A stretch of DNA of 64,000 nucleotides, taken from positions 4,836,001 through 4,900,000 of the forward strand of contig NZ_CP046507.1 in NCBI RefSeq assembly GCF_009741445.1. The letters are read 5' to 3'. Made by a program: the position numbers and the translations under genes. How positions within the stretch are numbered: position 1 is the first letter of the stretch; each line of letters opens with the position of its first letter. The notes under the pieces are model-generated. The model did not search any database. It worked only from the letters and a program-made list of their open reading frames with translations, and had not been told where the DNA came from. Of the stretch, positions 1-8,916 are shown piece after piece. The DNA comes from Mycobacterium avium subsp. avium (GTDB lineage Bacteria > Actinomycetota > Actinomycetes > Mycobacteriales > Mycobacteriaceae).

Positions 1-589
1 TGCACCGCACCCCCTCGGCGGCGCCCTCCAGCGCGGCGGCGTTGGACAAGCCGATCACGCCGGCCTTGGCGGCCACGTAGTTGGCCACGCCCTGGTTGCC
101 GTACAACCCGCCGATCGACGAGGTCAGCACGATGCGGCCGTAGCCCGCCCGGCACATCACCGGGAACGCGGGACGCAGCACGTGGAACGCGCCGCGCAGA
201 TGCACGTCGAGCACGGCGTCGAAGTCCTCGTAGCTCATCTGTTTGAGCGAGGCGCGACGGACGTTGCCGGCGTTGTGCACCAACACGTCGAGGCGGCCGT
301 AGTGCGCCAGCGCCGTCTCGATGATCGCCCGTCCGCCTTCCGGCGTCGCGACCGATTCGGTGCACGCCACCGCGTCTCCGCCGGCCGCGGTGATCTCGTC
401 GACCACCTGCGCGGCGGGACCGGTGTCGACCCCCGCGCCGTCCAGGGCTCCGCCGACGTCGTTGACCACCACCTTGGCGCCGCGCGCGGCGAGCAGGTGA
501 GCGTAGGCGCGGCCCAGCCCGCGGCCGGCTCCGGTCACCACGGCCACGCGGTCGTCGAATCGCAGTGGGGGCGCGAGGGTTTCGCTCAA
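1..589 (-). CDS. SDR-family oxidoreductase (C-terminus outside window)
   Basis: Classical short-chain dehydrogenase/reductase, expected to oxidise or reduce a hydroxyl/carbonyl group with NAD(P). The translation shows the cofactor motif TGAGRGLG near residue 20, an HNAG-type motif, and the catalytic pair in NYVAAKAG. The probable start is TTG at 589, whose bases overlap the TGA stop of the upstream monooxygenase, so the two are translationally coupled and this is the last visible gene of the leftward oxygenase operon. The NDVGG stretch after the first Rossmann unit recalls the hydroxyacyl-CoA dehydrogenase (HSD17B4-like) SDRs, so a beta-oxidation-like role is possible. About 196 codons lie in the window; the 3' end is cut by the window edge. 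Confidence 0.85.
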   Translation of the reverse strand, partial: MSETLAPPLRFDDRVAVVTGAGRGLGRAYAHLLAARGAKVVVNDVGGALDGAGVDTGPAAQVVDEITAAGGDAVACTESVATPEGGRAIIETALAHYGRLDVLVHNAGNVRRASLKQMSYEDFDAVLDVHLRGAFHVLRPAFPVMCRAGYGRIVLTSSIGGLYGNQGVANYVAAKAGVIGLSNAAALEGAAEGVRC

Positions 590-2446
590 CTGCCGAGCAC
601 CAGCCCTTCGAGATCACCCTTGTCGCGCCAGGCCCGCAGCAGGTCCTCGAAGGCGTAGAAGCCGGGACCGTACGGTTCACCCAGGTGAGACCGGATGCCC
701 TCGCCCCCGCCGCCGCCTTCGTTGTTGTAATAGCCGGGCGTGCACTGCGCGTCGAAAGCCGAGTTGTCGACGGCGGTTTCGCGGATCGTGGTGCACCACT
801 GTTGCTGCGCCTCGTCGCTGGGCTCCACCGTGGCCGCCCCGCGTTTCAGCGCCTCGGCGATGATGTAGGCGATGTGCTCGCCCTGGAGTTCGTAGTTGGC
901 GGCGATGTTGGCCGAGATGCCGACCTGGGTGAAGCCGGTGTAGAACTGGTTCGGAAACCCGCGGCTGGTCATCCCGTGCAGCGTCTTGTAGCCGTCGCGC
1001 CAGTAGTCGAACAGCGACAGCCCGTCGCGTCCGGCGATCGTCTCGATCGAGTAGCGCCGGCTGATCTCGGTGGTGATCTCGAAGCCGCTGGCATAGATGA
1101 TGCAGTCCAGCTCGTACTCGACACCGTTTGCCACCAAACCCTTTTCGGTGGCCCGCTCGACGCCCTTGCTCGCCGACACGTCGACCAGGGTCACGTTCGG
1201 GCGGTTGAAGCTGGGCAGGTAGTCGTCGTTGGAGCAGGGCCGCTTACACAGGAATCGGTAGTAGGGCTTGAGCGCTTCGGCGGTCGCCGGGTCGTCGATC
1301 AGCGTGTCGATGCGGCGGCGCAGCCGCTCCATGATCTTGTAGTCCTCCTCCTCCCGGATCGCCATGAACTGCTCGGGCGTCAGGGATGCGGGGTCGTCCA
1401 GGGCGAGCACCCGGGCCGCGGTGTTGCGCCCCAGCTCGGTCCAGAAGTCGCACACCAGGTCCGGCTGTCCCGGCGCCATGCCCTCGAACGTCCAGGCGTG
1501 GAAGTTGCGTTGCCGCTCCCGTTGCCAGCCGGGTCGCAGCGTCTTGACCCATTCCGGGTCGGTAGGAGGTGTTGTTGCGCGCGTCGACGGTGGACGGGGT
1601 GCGCTGAAACACGTAGAGGTGCTGGGCGTAGCGCGCCAGGAACGGCACGATCTGGATACCCGTGGCGCCGGTGCCGACGACGCCGACGCGCTTGTCGGCC
1701 AGTTTGTGCAGGTTGCCGCCCGAGTCGCCCCCGGTGTAGTCGTAGTCCCACCGCGACGAGTGGAAGCTGTGCCCGCCAAAGGTTTTGATGCCGGGGATGC
1801 CGGGCAGCTTCGGCCGGTGGAACGGGCCCGAGGCCAGCACCACGAACCGGGCGCGGATGTCGTCGCCGCGGTTGGTGCTGACCCGCCAGCGCTTGATCTG
1901 CTCGTCCCAGCGCAGGTCGTGCACCTGGGTGGAGAAGATCGCCGAGTCGTACAGGCCGAAGTGCTTGCCGATGTTGCGGCAGTGCTGGTAGATCTCGGCG
2001 CCGTCGGCGAACTTCTTCGACGGCATAAAGTCGAGCTCTTCCAGAAGCGGTATGTAGCAATAGGATTCGTTGTCGCACTGGATTCCCGGGTACCGGTTCC
2101 AGTACCAGACGCCGCCGAAGTCGCCGCCGAGTTCGATGAGGCGCACGTCGTCGACGCCCGCCTTCTTCAGGTGGGCCGCCGACAGCAGGCCCGCGAACCC
2201 GCCGCCGAGGACGGCGACGTCGATGTCCTCGCGGATGGGCTCGCGCGGCGTCACCGGCGTGTACGGGTCGACCTCGTAGTAGCCGCTGAAGTCGTCCTCC
2301 AATTCGATGTACTGCTTGGAACCCTCTTTGCGCAGCCGTTTTTCGCGCTCGTGGGCGTATTTCTGCCGCAGCGCGTCGATGTCGATGTCGTCGGGCGTCT
2401 GGGTCGGCCCGCAACCGTCCTGCTGCGTGTCCACGTCGGGGGTCAT
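586..2446 (-). CDS. Baeyer-Villiger flavin monooxygenase, interrupted by a frameshift
   Basis: FAD/NADPH monooxygenase inserting oxygen next to a ketone to give an ester or lactone. The N-terminal frame (ATG 2446) carries the FAD motif GGGFAG at residues 81-86, the Baeyer-Villiger fingerprint FGGHSFHSSRWD at 223-234 and the NADP motif GTGATG at 258-263. It then leaves frame at 1564-1567, where TCCT stands between codons ACC and ACC in place of one codon. The rest of the family sequence (from TDPEWVKTLRPGW to the end at 586) continues in another frame. The span of 1861 nt is one base over 620 codons, so a 1-bp insertion explains it. It could be a real mutation (pseudogene) or a base-call error. 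The start overlaps the Rieske gene stop as ATGA. Confidence 0.85.
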
Positions 2447-3843
2447 GCCAGTGGGTGCTCCTTGTCTGAGAGTTCCCGGGGCGCACCGGTACCCATGTAC
2501 CGCGACAATTGGTAGTGCAGGTTGACCGTGCTGCGCTCCCGGTAGGGGTTGGGCTTGGTGCCCGGGAAGCCGAGTGACTTCATGCCCTGCTGCACGGCGG
2601 CCATGTTGGAGAAGTCCTGCGGCAGCACGGAACGCCATCGCGGGTCACCGACCGGGGTGTATTCCCATTCCGTTTGTGGCTCTTCGCCTTTGGGGTACAG
2701 CTCGAACACCGAGACCTCGAAGATGCACTTGTCGGGGTTGTAGCTGGGGTGCGGCCGCGCTCCGTAGCACAGCGCGCTGGTCAGGCCCTGCCCGATCTGG
2801 AAGTTGGGGAAGATCTGCCACGCGGTGCCGGCCTGCCCGAGGATGTCGGGCGGGATGGTCGGCCAGATCACGCCGCGCGCCTCGTCGTCGCGGCGGGCCG
2901 ACGCCAGCCAGTGCTCGAGGACCTTGTCGGCCGGGGTGCCCTCGGGCAACTCGTCGACCAGCCGCTTGGCGGCGTTCACCAGGGTCTGGGTGGTGGTGGC
3001 GTTGGTCTCCTCCATGGTGTACACCTGCATCTCGGCGGTCGACACCCGCGGGTCGGCGCCGATGCCCAGCCGGATCTTGGACTTGGTGGCCTCCATGTCC
3101 TCGGGCGCGTCGTAGCCGATGTTGCTATGCCTGCCTTGGGCTTTCGCCCAACCCTTGAACTCGCCGAACTTGTTGAACTCGGGATGGGTGGTGTAGACGT
3201 GGTAGGTCTCGTTGAACGCCTCCAGCGCGACCTTCCAGTTGCAGTCGAAGTAGAGCCACTTGCGCCACTTGTAGCGCATTTTCTCCAGCCCGAACGGCTC
3301 GAGAATCTTCGCGGCGGGGAACAGGTAGTCGGCCAGCGGCTCGCAGTCGGGGTCCATGTTGATCCACAGCCAGCCGCCCCAGGTGTCGACCCTCACGGGC
3401 CGCAGATGGGTGTTGTCGGGCGTGAGGGCCTGCCGCCAATCCTGTTGCTCGCAAATGTGTGTGCAGGCGCCGTCCAGGCCGTAGGTCCAGCCGTGAAAGC
3501 CGCAGACGAACGACTTGCGGGTGCGTCCGAGCGCGTTCTTGGCGCCCTCGGGGGTGTCGATCAGCCGCCGGCCGCGGTGCATGCACACGTTGTGGTGGGC
3601 GCGAAACTCGTTCGCGCCGGTGCGCACCACGATGATCGAGTCGTCCAGAATGTCGTAGGTCAGATAGCTGCCCACCTCGGGCAGTTCCTCGACGCGGCCG
3701 ACCTGCTGCCAGACCTTGCGCCACAGCTTGTCGCGCTCGGCGCGGGCATAGTCCTCGCTGATGTACGCCTCCACCCCGATCGTCATCGGCGTGGAGAGTT
3801 CTTCTGCCACCGCGGAATTCGCGTCCTTGGCAACGTCGGTCAT
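2443..3843 (-). CDS. Rieske [2Fe-2S] ring-hydroxylating-type oxygenase, alpha subunit
   Basis: Terminal oxygenase that activates O2 at a mononuclear iron after electron transfer through a Rieske centre. Cluster ligands are visible as C87-x-H89 and C114-x2-H117 (CMH and CGFH), and the iron motif as H215-x4-H220 in NETYHVYTTH. About 466 residues is normal for the alpha subunit. No ferredoxin or reductase gene is in the window, so electrons must come from elsewhere. I prefer ATG 3843, which has AGGAGG five bases upstream; GTG 3846 immediately before it is too close to that site. It lies between an SDR and the Baeyer-Villiger gene with overlapping stop/start codons, so one operon. Substrate unknown; a steroid-like or alicyclic compound fits the neighbours. 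Confidence 0.88.
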   Translation of the reverse strand: MTDVAKDANSAVAEELSTPMTIGVEAYISEDYARAERDKLWRKVWQQVGRVEELPEVGSYLTYDILDDSIIVVRTGANEFRAHHNVCMHRGRRLIDTPEGAKNALGRTRKSFVCGFHGWTYGLDGACTHICEQQDWRQALTPDNTHLRPVRVDTWGGWLWINMDPDCEPLADYLFPAAKILEPFGLEKMRYKWRKWLYFDCNWKVALEAFNETYHVYTTHPEFNKFGEFKGWAKAQGRHSNIGYDAPEDMEATKSKIRLGIGADPRVSTAEMQVYTMEETNATTTQTLVNAAKRLVDELPEGTPADKVLEHWLASARRDDEARGVIWPTIPPDILGQAGTAWQIFPNFQIGQGLTSALCYGARPHPSYNPDKCIFEVSVFELYPKGEEPQTEWEYTPVGDPRWRSVLPQDFSNMAAVQQGMKSLGFPGTKPNPYRERSTVNLHYQLSRYMGTGAPRELSDKEHPLA

Positions 3844-4691
3844 CACATCCTCCTGATCGCTGCGCGGAAGGATTCGTCATGCAGGAACAGCGACGTGTTG
3901 TCGGCGCCGAGGTGACTCCACCGCAGGTCCAGCCCGCCGTCGACGAGCAGCGTCTGGCCGGTGACGTAGCTCGACAGCTCGGAGAGCAGAAACAGGATGG
4001 CGCCGGCCTGCTCCTCGGGCCGGCCGCGGCGGCCCATCGCGATCGCCCGCCGATCCCGATCCGGGTCGTCGGCGACGTAGGTGCGGGAAGCGGCCGTCTC
4101 GGTGACGCCGGGCGCCACGGCGTTCACCCGGATCGCGGACTGCGCCAGCTCCAGCGCCATGGTGCGGGTCATCGCCGCGATGGCGGATTTGGCCGTCCCG
4201 TAGGCGATGTGGAACGGCGCGGTGTTCATGCCGCTGATCGAGGAGATCGACACGATCGACCCGGGCAGTCGCCGTGCGAGGAGCTCGGCCGCGACGGCCT
4301 GGCTCATGAAGAACGCCGTTTCGAGGTTATCGGCGAAGATCTTGCGCCAGTCGGTGCGCGACACCCGGGTCGACGGCATCCAGGTCGACGGTTCCGCACC
4401 GCCGGCGACGTTGACCAGTCCGTACAGCTGCCCGTCCGCCCGGCGCGCCTGGTCGATCACCGCGGCGATGCCCTCGTCGGTGGAGGCATCGGCGGCGACG
4501 GGCAGGACGGCCAGCCCCCGGGCCGCCAGCGGGGCGATGTGCTCGTCGAGGTTCTCCTTCGACCGGCTCACCGCGATCACGGTGGCCCCGGCCCGGGCGG
4601 CCATGGCCGTGACGGTGGTGCCGATGCCGCCGCCACCGGCGCCGGACACCACCACCACGCGGCCCTCGAGCCTGAGGAGATCGTCGTCCAT
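3843..4691 (-). CDS. SDR-family oxidoreductase, first gene of oxygenase operon
   Basis: NAD(P)-dependent short-chain dehydrogenase of 282 residues. Seen: glycine-rich SGAGGGGIG at 16-24 (a variant of TGxxxGxG), Ser at about 150, and Y164-x3-K168 in AYGTAKSA. A C-terminal extension after the usual VDGG motif (DLRWSHLGADN onward) is longer than in minimal SDRs. ATG 4691 is the first gene of the leftward operon SDR-Rieske-BVMO-SDR and faces the SMP-30/GntR operon across a 219-bp control region with a palindromic operator. Its TGA overlaps the next start. Likely interconverts an alcohol and a ketone made or used by the oxygenases; substrate not readable from sequence. Confidence 0.88.
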   Translation of the reverse strand: MDDDLLRLEGRVVVVSGAGGGGIGTTVTAMAARAGATVIAVSRSKENLDEHIAPLAARGLAVLPVAADASTDEGIAAVIDQARRADGQLYGLVNVAGGAEPSTWMPSTRVSRTDWRKIFADNLETAFFMSQAVAAELLARRLPGSIVSISSISGMNTAPFHIAYGTAKSAIAAMTRTMALELAQSAIRVNAVAPGVTETAASRTYVADDPDRDRRAIAMGRRGRPEEQAGAILFLLSELSSYVTGQTLLVDGGLDLRWSHLGADNTSLFLHDESFRAAIRRM

Positions 4692-4748
4692 GACCTGCTT
4701 TCTGCTGCCCGGACACCGGCGGGCCTGTCGCGGAGAGGTTCACCCGAT

Positions 4749-4764
4749 TTTTGTCCGGACAAAA
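4749..4764. promoter_or_regulatory. perfect palindrome, probable GntR operator
   Basis: TTTTGTCCGGACAAAA reads the same on both strands. It lies 57 bp upstream of the leftward SDR start, in the divergent region shared with the SMP-30 gene. The GntR regulator encoded two genes away is the obvious candidate ligand; this is inferred from position and symmetry. Confidence 0.7.
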
Positions 4765-4846
4765 TATCGCATTCTGTCCCGTGGAGAACACTATTCCGAT
4801 CGGCGAAGGCGGCTGTCAAGGCCCGCCTACGGTGCAGTGGCCGCTA

Positions 4847-4858
4847 TTGTCTGGACTA
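4847..4858. promoter_or_regulatory. second, imperfect copy of the GntR-type operator
   Basis: TTGTCTGGACTA matches the core of the 4749 palindrome (TTGTCCGGACAA) at 10 of 12 positions. It lies 53 bp upstream of the rightward SMP-30 start. Two spaced sites, one nearer each promoter, suggest coordinated control of both operons. Confidence 0.5.
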
Positions 4859-4910
4859 CACCGAGTTGATAGCGTCCAGCCCAACGGCGGACGGAAGGAT
4901 CCCGGCACGC

Positions 4911-6548
4911 ATGTCCATTTCACGGGCCATCTCCACGCAGCCCTCGCGGTACGCGACGCCCGGTTCGCCGGTGCCCGCCATCGACGTCGCGCCGGGTTGG
5001 CGGCTCCACCGGGTCACCGCGCCCAGCCGGCTGTTCGGCGCCAACGGTCTGCGCACCGGTCCCGACGGCCGGATCTACATCGCCCAGGTGACCGGGAGCC
5101 AGATCAGCGCGCTGGATCACCACACCGGGGAACTGGAGACCGCCAGCCCCAAGGGCGGCGACATCGTGGCGCCCGACGACGTGGCGTTCGACGCCGCCGG
5201 CAACCTGTATGCGACCGAGGTGATGGACGGGCGGGTCAGCGTGCGCGACACTGGCGGCCGGACGCGGGTGCTGCGCGACGACGTGCCGTCGGCCAACGGC
5301 ATCACGTTCCATCGGGGCCGGTTGTTCATCGGCGAGTGCCGGGAGGGCGGCCGGCTGCTCGAATTCGACCTGGCCGGCGGGCCGCCCCGGGTGCTGCTGG
5401 ACAACGTGCCCTCACCCAACGCGATGGAGGTCGGCCCGGACGGGCTGCTGTACTTCCCGGTGATGGGCGCCAACGAGATCTGGCGCGTCGACCCCGACGG
5501 CGGCGAACCGCAGTGCGTCGCAACGGGTCTCGGTGTGCCCGACTCGGTGAAGTTCGACGCGCGCGGCCACATCGTCTCGACGCAGGTGGCCAGCGGGCAG
5601 GTGCTGCGCATCGATCCGCGCAGCGGCGAGCAGCAGGTGCTCGCCCAGCTGAACCCCGGCCTGGACAACTGCACCTTCGTCGGCGACCGGCTGTTCGTCT
5701 CCAACTTCACCGGCGAGATCACCGAGATATCACCGGACGGCACCACGCGATCCGTACTGCCCGGTGGGCTCAACTGGCCGCTGGACCTCGCGGTCGGCCA
5801 CGACGGGCGGCTCTACGTCGCCGACGGCACCTACTTCTACGCCGCACTGCCCGACGGCGCCCTGCACACCGTGGGGATGCTGTTCAGCCCCGGCTATCCC
5901 GGGTTCCTGCGCGGTGTCGCGGCGAGCGGACCGGGCGAGTTCGTCGTCACCACGTCCGGCGGGCAGATCAGCTGTTACCGGCCCCAGGCCAGCGAAAGCG
6001 AGGTGCTGGCAGACGGTTTCGACCAGCTCTACGGCATCGCCCCGGGGCCGGCCGGCGTGGTGGTCGCCGAGCTGGGCACCGGCCGGGTGCTGTCGCTGCA
6101 GCGCTCGGGTGCCGTCGAGGTGCTGGCGGCCGGGCTGCGCGAGCCGGTCGGTGTCGCGATCGGCAGCGACGGGGCGGCTCTGGTGGCCGAGGCCGGAGCC
6201 GGGCGGGTGGTCCGGGTGGACGGCTCGAAGGTCGACACCGTGATGGCCGATCTGCAACGCCCGCAAGGCATTCTGCTGCACGGAGGTGTGCTCTACGTGG
6301 TCGGCGCCGGCGCCAAGGAGCTGATCGCGTTCGATCCGGCCGACAAGACGCGGCGAACCATCGCGTCCGGCCTGCCGGTCGGTCCCCCGCCGGGGGTGAA
6401 CCCCAAGCCGCTCAAGGGCATGCCGCCGTTCTCCGGGCCGCAGGGCCCGTTCGCCGGGATCACCGCCGCGGCCGACGGGACGCTGTACGTCTCGGCCGAC
6501 GGCGAGGGCAGCGTGCTGGCGGTGCGGCCGACCCGGGACGGCCACTGA
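4911..6548 (+). CDS. SMP-30/NHL-type beta-propeller protein, probable lactonase
   Basis: 545-residue protein made of repeated blades of the type PDGRIYI, DAAGNLYATE, PDGLLYFPV, DGRLYVADG and DGTLYVSADG. This is the pattern of SMP-30/gluconolactonase and NHL six-bladed propellers, which hydrolyse lactones using a central metal. It is almost twice the usual length (about 300), so it probably folds as two propellers or one enlarged one. No signal peptide is seen, so cytoplasmic. ATG 4911 was chosen because the propeller sequence starts soon after and a GGAAGGAT element lies upstream; longer forms would cross the divergent promoter. It is the first gene of the rightward operon, and its TGA overlaps the GntR ATG. 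Next to a Baeyer-Villiger enzyme, lactone opening is the natural inferred role. Confidence 0.82.
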   Translation: MSISRAISTQPSRYATPGSPVPAIDVAPGWRLHRVTAPSRLFGANGLRTGPDGRIYIAQVTGSQISALDHHTGELETASPKGGDIVAPDDVAFDAAGNLYATEVMDGRVSVRDTGGRTRVLRDDVPSANGITFHRGRLFIGECREGGRLLEFDLAGGPPRVLLDNVPSPNAMEVGPDGLLYFPVMGANEIWRVDPDGGEPQCVATGLGVPDSVKFDARGHIVSTQVASGQVLRIDPRSGEQQVLAQLNPGLDNCTFVGDRLFVSNFTGEITEISPDGTTRSVLPGGLNWPLDLAVGHDGRLYVADGTYFYAALPDGALHTVGMLFSPGYPGFLRGVAASGPGEFVVTTSGGQISCYRPQASESEVLADGFDQLYGIAPGPAGVVVAELGTGRVLSLQRSGAVEVLAAGLREPVGVAIGSDGAALVAEAGAGRVVRVDGSKVDTVMADLQRPQGILLHGGVLYVVGAGAKELIAFDPADKTRRTIASGLPVGPPPGVNPKPLKGMPPFSGPQGPFAGITAAADGTLYVSADGEGSVLAVRPTRDGH

Positions 6549-7297
6549 TGCCGCAGACCATCTCCGGCGACCACCGCTATCTGCAGATCGCGCGAGCGCT
6601 GCGCAAGGAGATCGTCGACGGGGTCTATCCGGTGGGGTCGCAGTTGCCGACCGAACACCAACTGTGCGAACGCTTCGCGGTGAGCCGCTACACCATCCGC
6701 GAAGCCCTGCGCCGGCTGCGCGAGGACAACCTGGTCGCGTCCCGGCCGCGGGCGGGCACCCGGGTGGTTCCCCGCCCGGCGTCGAGTTCCTATGCCCAGG
6801 ACGCGATGTCGATCGACGACCTGCTCGCGTTCGCGGCCGGCGCGCAGCTGACCATCGAATCCAACGCGATGGTGACGATCGACGACGAGCTGGCCGCCCG
6901 GACCGGGCTCGAGCCCGGCACCCAGTGGCTGTCGGTGCGCGGCTATCGGCAGGCCGACGGCGCCCCGGTGCCGATCTGCCGCACCGAGTACTACATCAAC
7001 CGCAGCTTCGCCGCGGTCGGCCGGCTGCTGCAACGGCATGCCGGGCCGATCTTTCCGTTGATCGAGGACCTGTTCGGTGTGAGCGTCGCCCAGTTGCACC
7101 AGGAGATCGCCGCGGTGCTGCTGTCGCCGGAACTCGCCGACGGTCTGGGCGCCGAGGCGGGGACGGCCGCGCTGCAGATGCGGCGCACCTACACCACCTC
7201 CGACGGCGAGGTGGCCCAGGTGACGATCAACACCCACCTGTCCCCGAACTTCCGGTACGCGATGACGATGCGCCGCGTCACCGGTCAGGCCGGTTGA
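6548..7297 (+). CDS. GntR-family regulator, HutC/UTRA type
   Basis: 249-residue repressor-type protein. The N-terminal winged helix is clear (YLQIARALRKEIVDG, GSQLPTEHQLCERFAVSRYTIREALRRL, about residues 10-70). A C-terminal UTRA-like ligand domain follows, containing the typical pattern of acyl/sugar-ligand GntR proteins (WLSVRGYRQADGAPV and CRTEYYI). ATG at 6548 overlaps the preceding stop (TGATG), so it is co-translated with the SMP-30 gene and would autoregulate its own operon. The palindromes at 4749 and 4847 are the likely binding sites. Ligand probably a pathway intermediate. Confidence 0.9.
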   Translation: MPQTISGDHRYLQIARALRKEIVDGVYPVGSQLPTEHQLCERFAVSRYTIREALRRLREDNLVASRPRAGTRVVPRPASSSYAQDAMSIDDLLAFAAGAQLTIESNAMVTIDDELAARTGLEPGTQWLSVRGYRQADGAPVPICRTEYYINRSFAAVGRLLQRHAGPIFPLIEDLFGVSVAQLHQEIAAVLLSPELADGLGAEAGTAALQMRRTYTTSDGEVAQVTINTHLSPNFRYAMTMRRVTGQAG

Positions 7298-7298
7298 G

Positions 7299-8915
7299 AT
7301 GACCGCCCGCGCCGCCCCGGACACCGCGCAAACATCCCTGGCCTACCGGCGCGGCTGGTGGGTGCGCAGCACACTGGCCGACGCGGCGCGCGCCGCTGCG
7401 CAACGTACGCCAGAGCGGATAGCGTTGGTGGACAACGAGGTTCGGCTGAACTGCGCCACCCTGTACGCCCAGGCCGGCGAGCTGGCCGCCGCCCTGCTGG
7501 CCCGTATCCCGGCCGGCAGCGTGGTGTCGTTCATGCTGCCGAACTGGCACGAGGCCGCGGTCATCTACCTGGCCGCGACACTGGCCGGCATGGTGGTGAA
7601 CCCGATCCTGCCGTCACTGCGCGACCACGACCTGCGTTTCGTTCTCGAGGATGCCGGCGCCGCAATGGTTTTCGTCCCGCACCGGTACGGCGGCCACGAC
7701 TACCCGGCGATGCTGGACCGCGTGACGGCCGCGATGAGCGCGGCGCCGCAGGTGGTGGTGCTGCGCGGCCCCGACACGGGACGAACCGGTCGGCACACCC
7801 CGTACCGCTGCATGCTGGGCGGACCGCCCGGGGGCCTTCCGGCACTGGATCCCGATGCGGTGCGGATGATCCTCTATACCTCCGGCACCACCAGCAGCCC
7901 GAAAGGCGTTCTGCACACCCATAATTCGATACATGCGCTGATCTGCCAGATCCGTGACCACTGGGCGATCGATCCTGGCGACACATTCCTGGTGCCGTCG
8001 CCGCTCGCCCATATCGGCGGCTCGATCTACGCGTTTGAATGCCCGCTGCTGCTGGGCACCACGGCGGTGCTGATGGACCGGTGGGACCCGGCGCGGGCGG
8101 TGGCGTTGATGACCGCGCATCGCTGCACCCACATGGCCGGGGCCACACCGTTTTTGCAGCAGCTGCTCTCGGCCGCCGCGAACGCCGGCACCCGCCTGCC
8201 CGACCTGAAGGTGTTCATCTGCGGCGGCGCCTCGGTGTCGCCGTCACTGATCCGCCGGGCCGCAGCCTATTTCGACCGCGCGGTCGTCACCCGGGTGTAC
8301 GGCTGCACCGAGGTGCCGGTGGCCACCGTCGGGGCGCCCCGGCCGCAGGAGGCCGACTACGCCGCCGACACCGACGGCCGGCCCGGCATCGCCGAGATCA
8401 AGCTCGTCGCGCACCCGGCGGCGCCCACCGGTGACGGCGAGATCTGCGTGCGCGGCCCGCAGATGCTGCGCGGCTACCGCCACCCGGAGGACGACGCCGA
8501 GTCCTTCGACGCCGCAGGGTTTTTCCGTATCGGCGACCTGGGCCGCTGGGCCTTAGCCGATTCCGCCGACCGGTACCTGGTCGTGACCGGCCGCGCCAAG
8601 GACGTCATCATCCGCAGCGGCGAGAACATCTCCGCCAAGGAGGTGGAGGACCTGCTGGCCGACCATCCCGGCATCGCCGAGATCGCGGTCGTCGGGCTGC
8701 CCGACGAGCGCACCGGCGAGCGGGCGTGCGCGGTCATCGTTCCGACCCCCGGGGCGAGCCCGGACGTGGCCAGCCTGCTGGCGCTGCTGGTGAGCAAGGG
8801 GGTGGCCAAGTTCAAGGCGCCCGAACAGGTGGTGCTCTGGGATGCCCTGCCGAAGAACGACGCCGGCAAGGTGCTCAAGCATCGGATCCGCGCGGCGCTG
8901 AGTAAGGATGGCTGA
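7299..8915 (+). CDS. acyl-CoA synthetase (AMP-forming)
   Basis: ANL-superfamily ligase of 538 residues that adenylates a carboxylic acid and transfers it to CoA. Motifs: phosphate-binding YTSGTTSSPKGV near residue 195, YGCTEVPVATVG in the A5 region, hinge and A8 region ITGRAKD/SGENISAKEVED, and the C-terminal lysine region KNDAGKVLKHRIR. The start ATG 7299 lies one base after the GntR stop. It resembles medium-chain or cyclohexanecarboxylate-type ligases more than long-chain FadD proteins. In this operon it would activate the hydroxy-acid released after lactone opening, feeding beta-oxidation. Substrate inferred only from context. Confidence 0.88.
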   Translation: MTARAAPDTAQTSLAYRRGWWVRSTLADAARAAAQRTPERIALVDNEVRLNCATLYAQAGELAAALLARIPAGSVVSFMLPNWHEAAVIYLAATLAGMVVNPILPSLRDHDLRFVLEDAGAAMVFVPHRYGGHDYPAMLDRVTAAMSAAPQVVVLRGPDTGRTGRHTPYRCMLGGPPGGLPALDPDAVRMILYTSGTTSSPKGVLHTHNSIHALICQIRDHWAIDPGDTFLVPSPLAHIGGSIYAFECPLLLGTTAVLMDRWDPARAVALMTAHRCTHMAGATPFLQQLLSAAANAGTRLPDLKVFICGGASVSPSLIRRAAAYFDRAVVTRVYGCTEVPVATVGAPRPQEADYAADTDGRPGIAEIKLVAHPAAPTGDGEICVRGPQMLRGYRHPEDDAESFDAAGFFRIGDLGRWALADSADRYLVVTGRAKDVIIRSGENISAKEVEDLLADHPGIAEIAVVGLPDERTGERACAVIVPTPGASPDVASLLALLVSKGVAKFKAPEQVVLWDALPKNDAGKVLKHRIRAALSKDG

Positions 8916-8916
8916 C

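Noticed and set aside
3879..4910. N-terminal extension of the SMP-30 protein
   Set aside because: It would run antisense through the divergent SDR and across the palindromic control region; no family sequence there.
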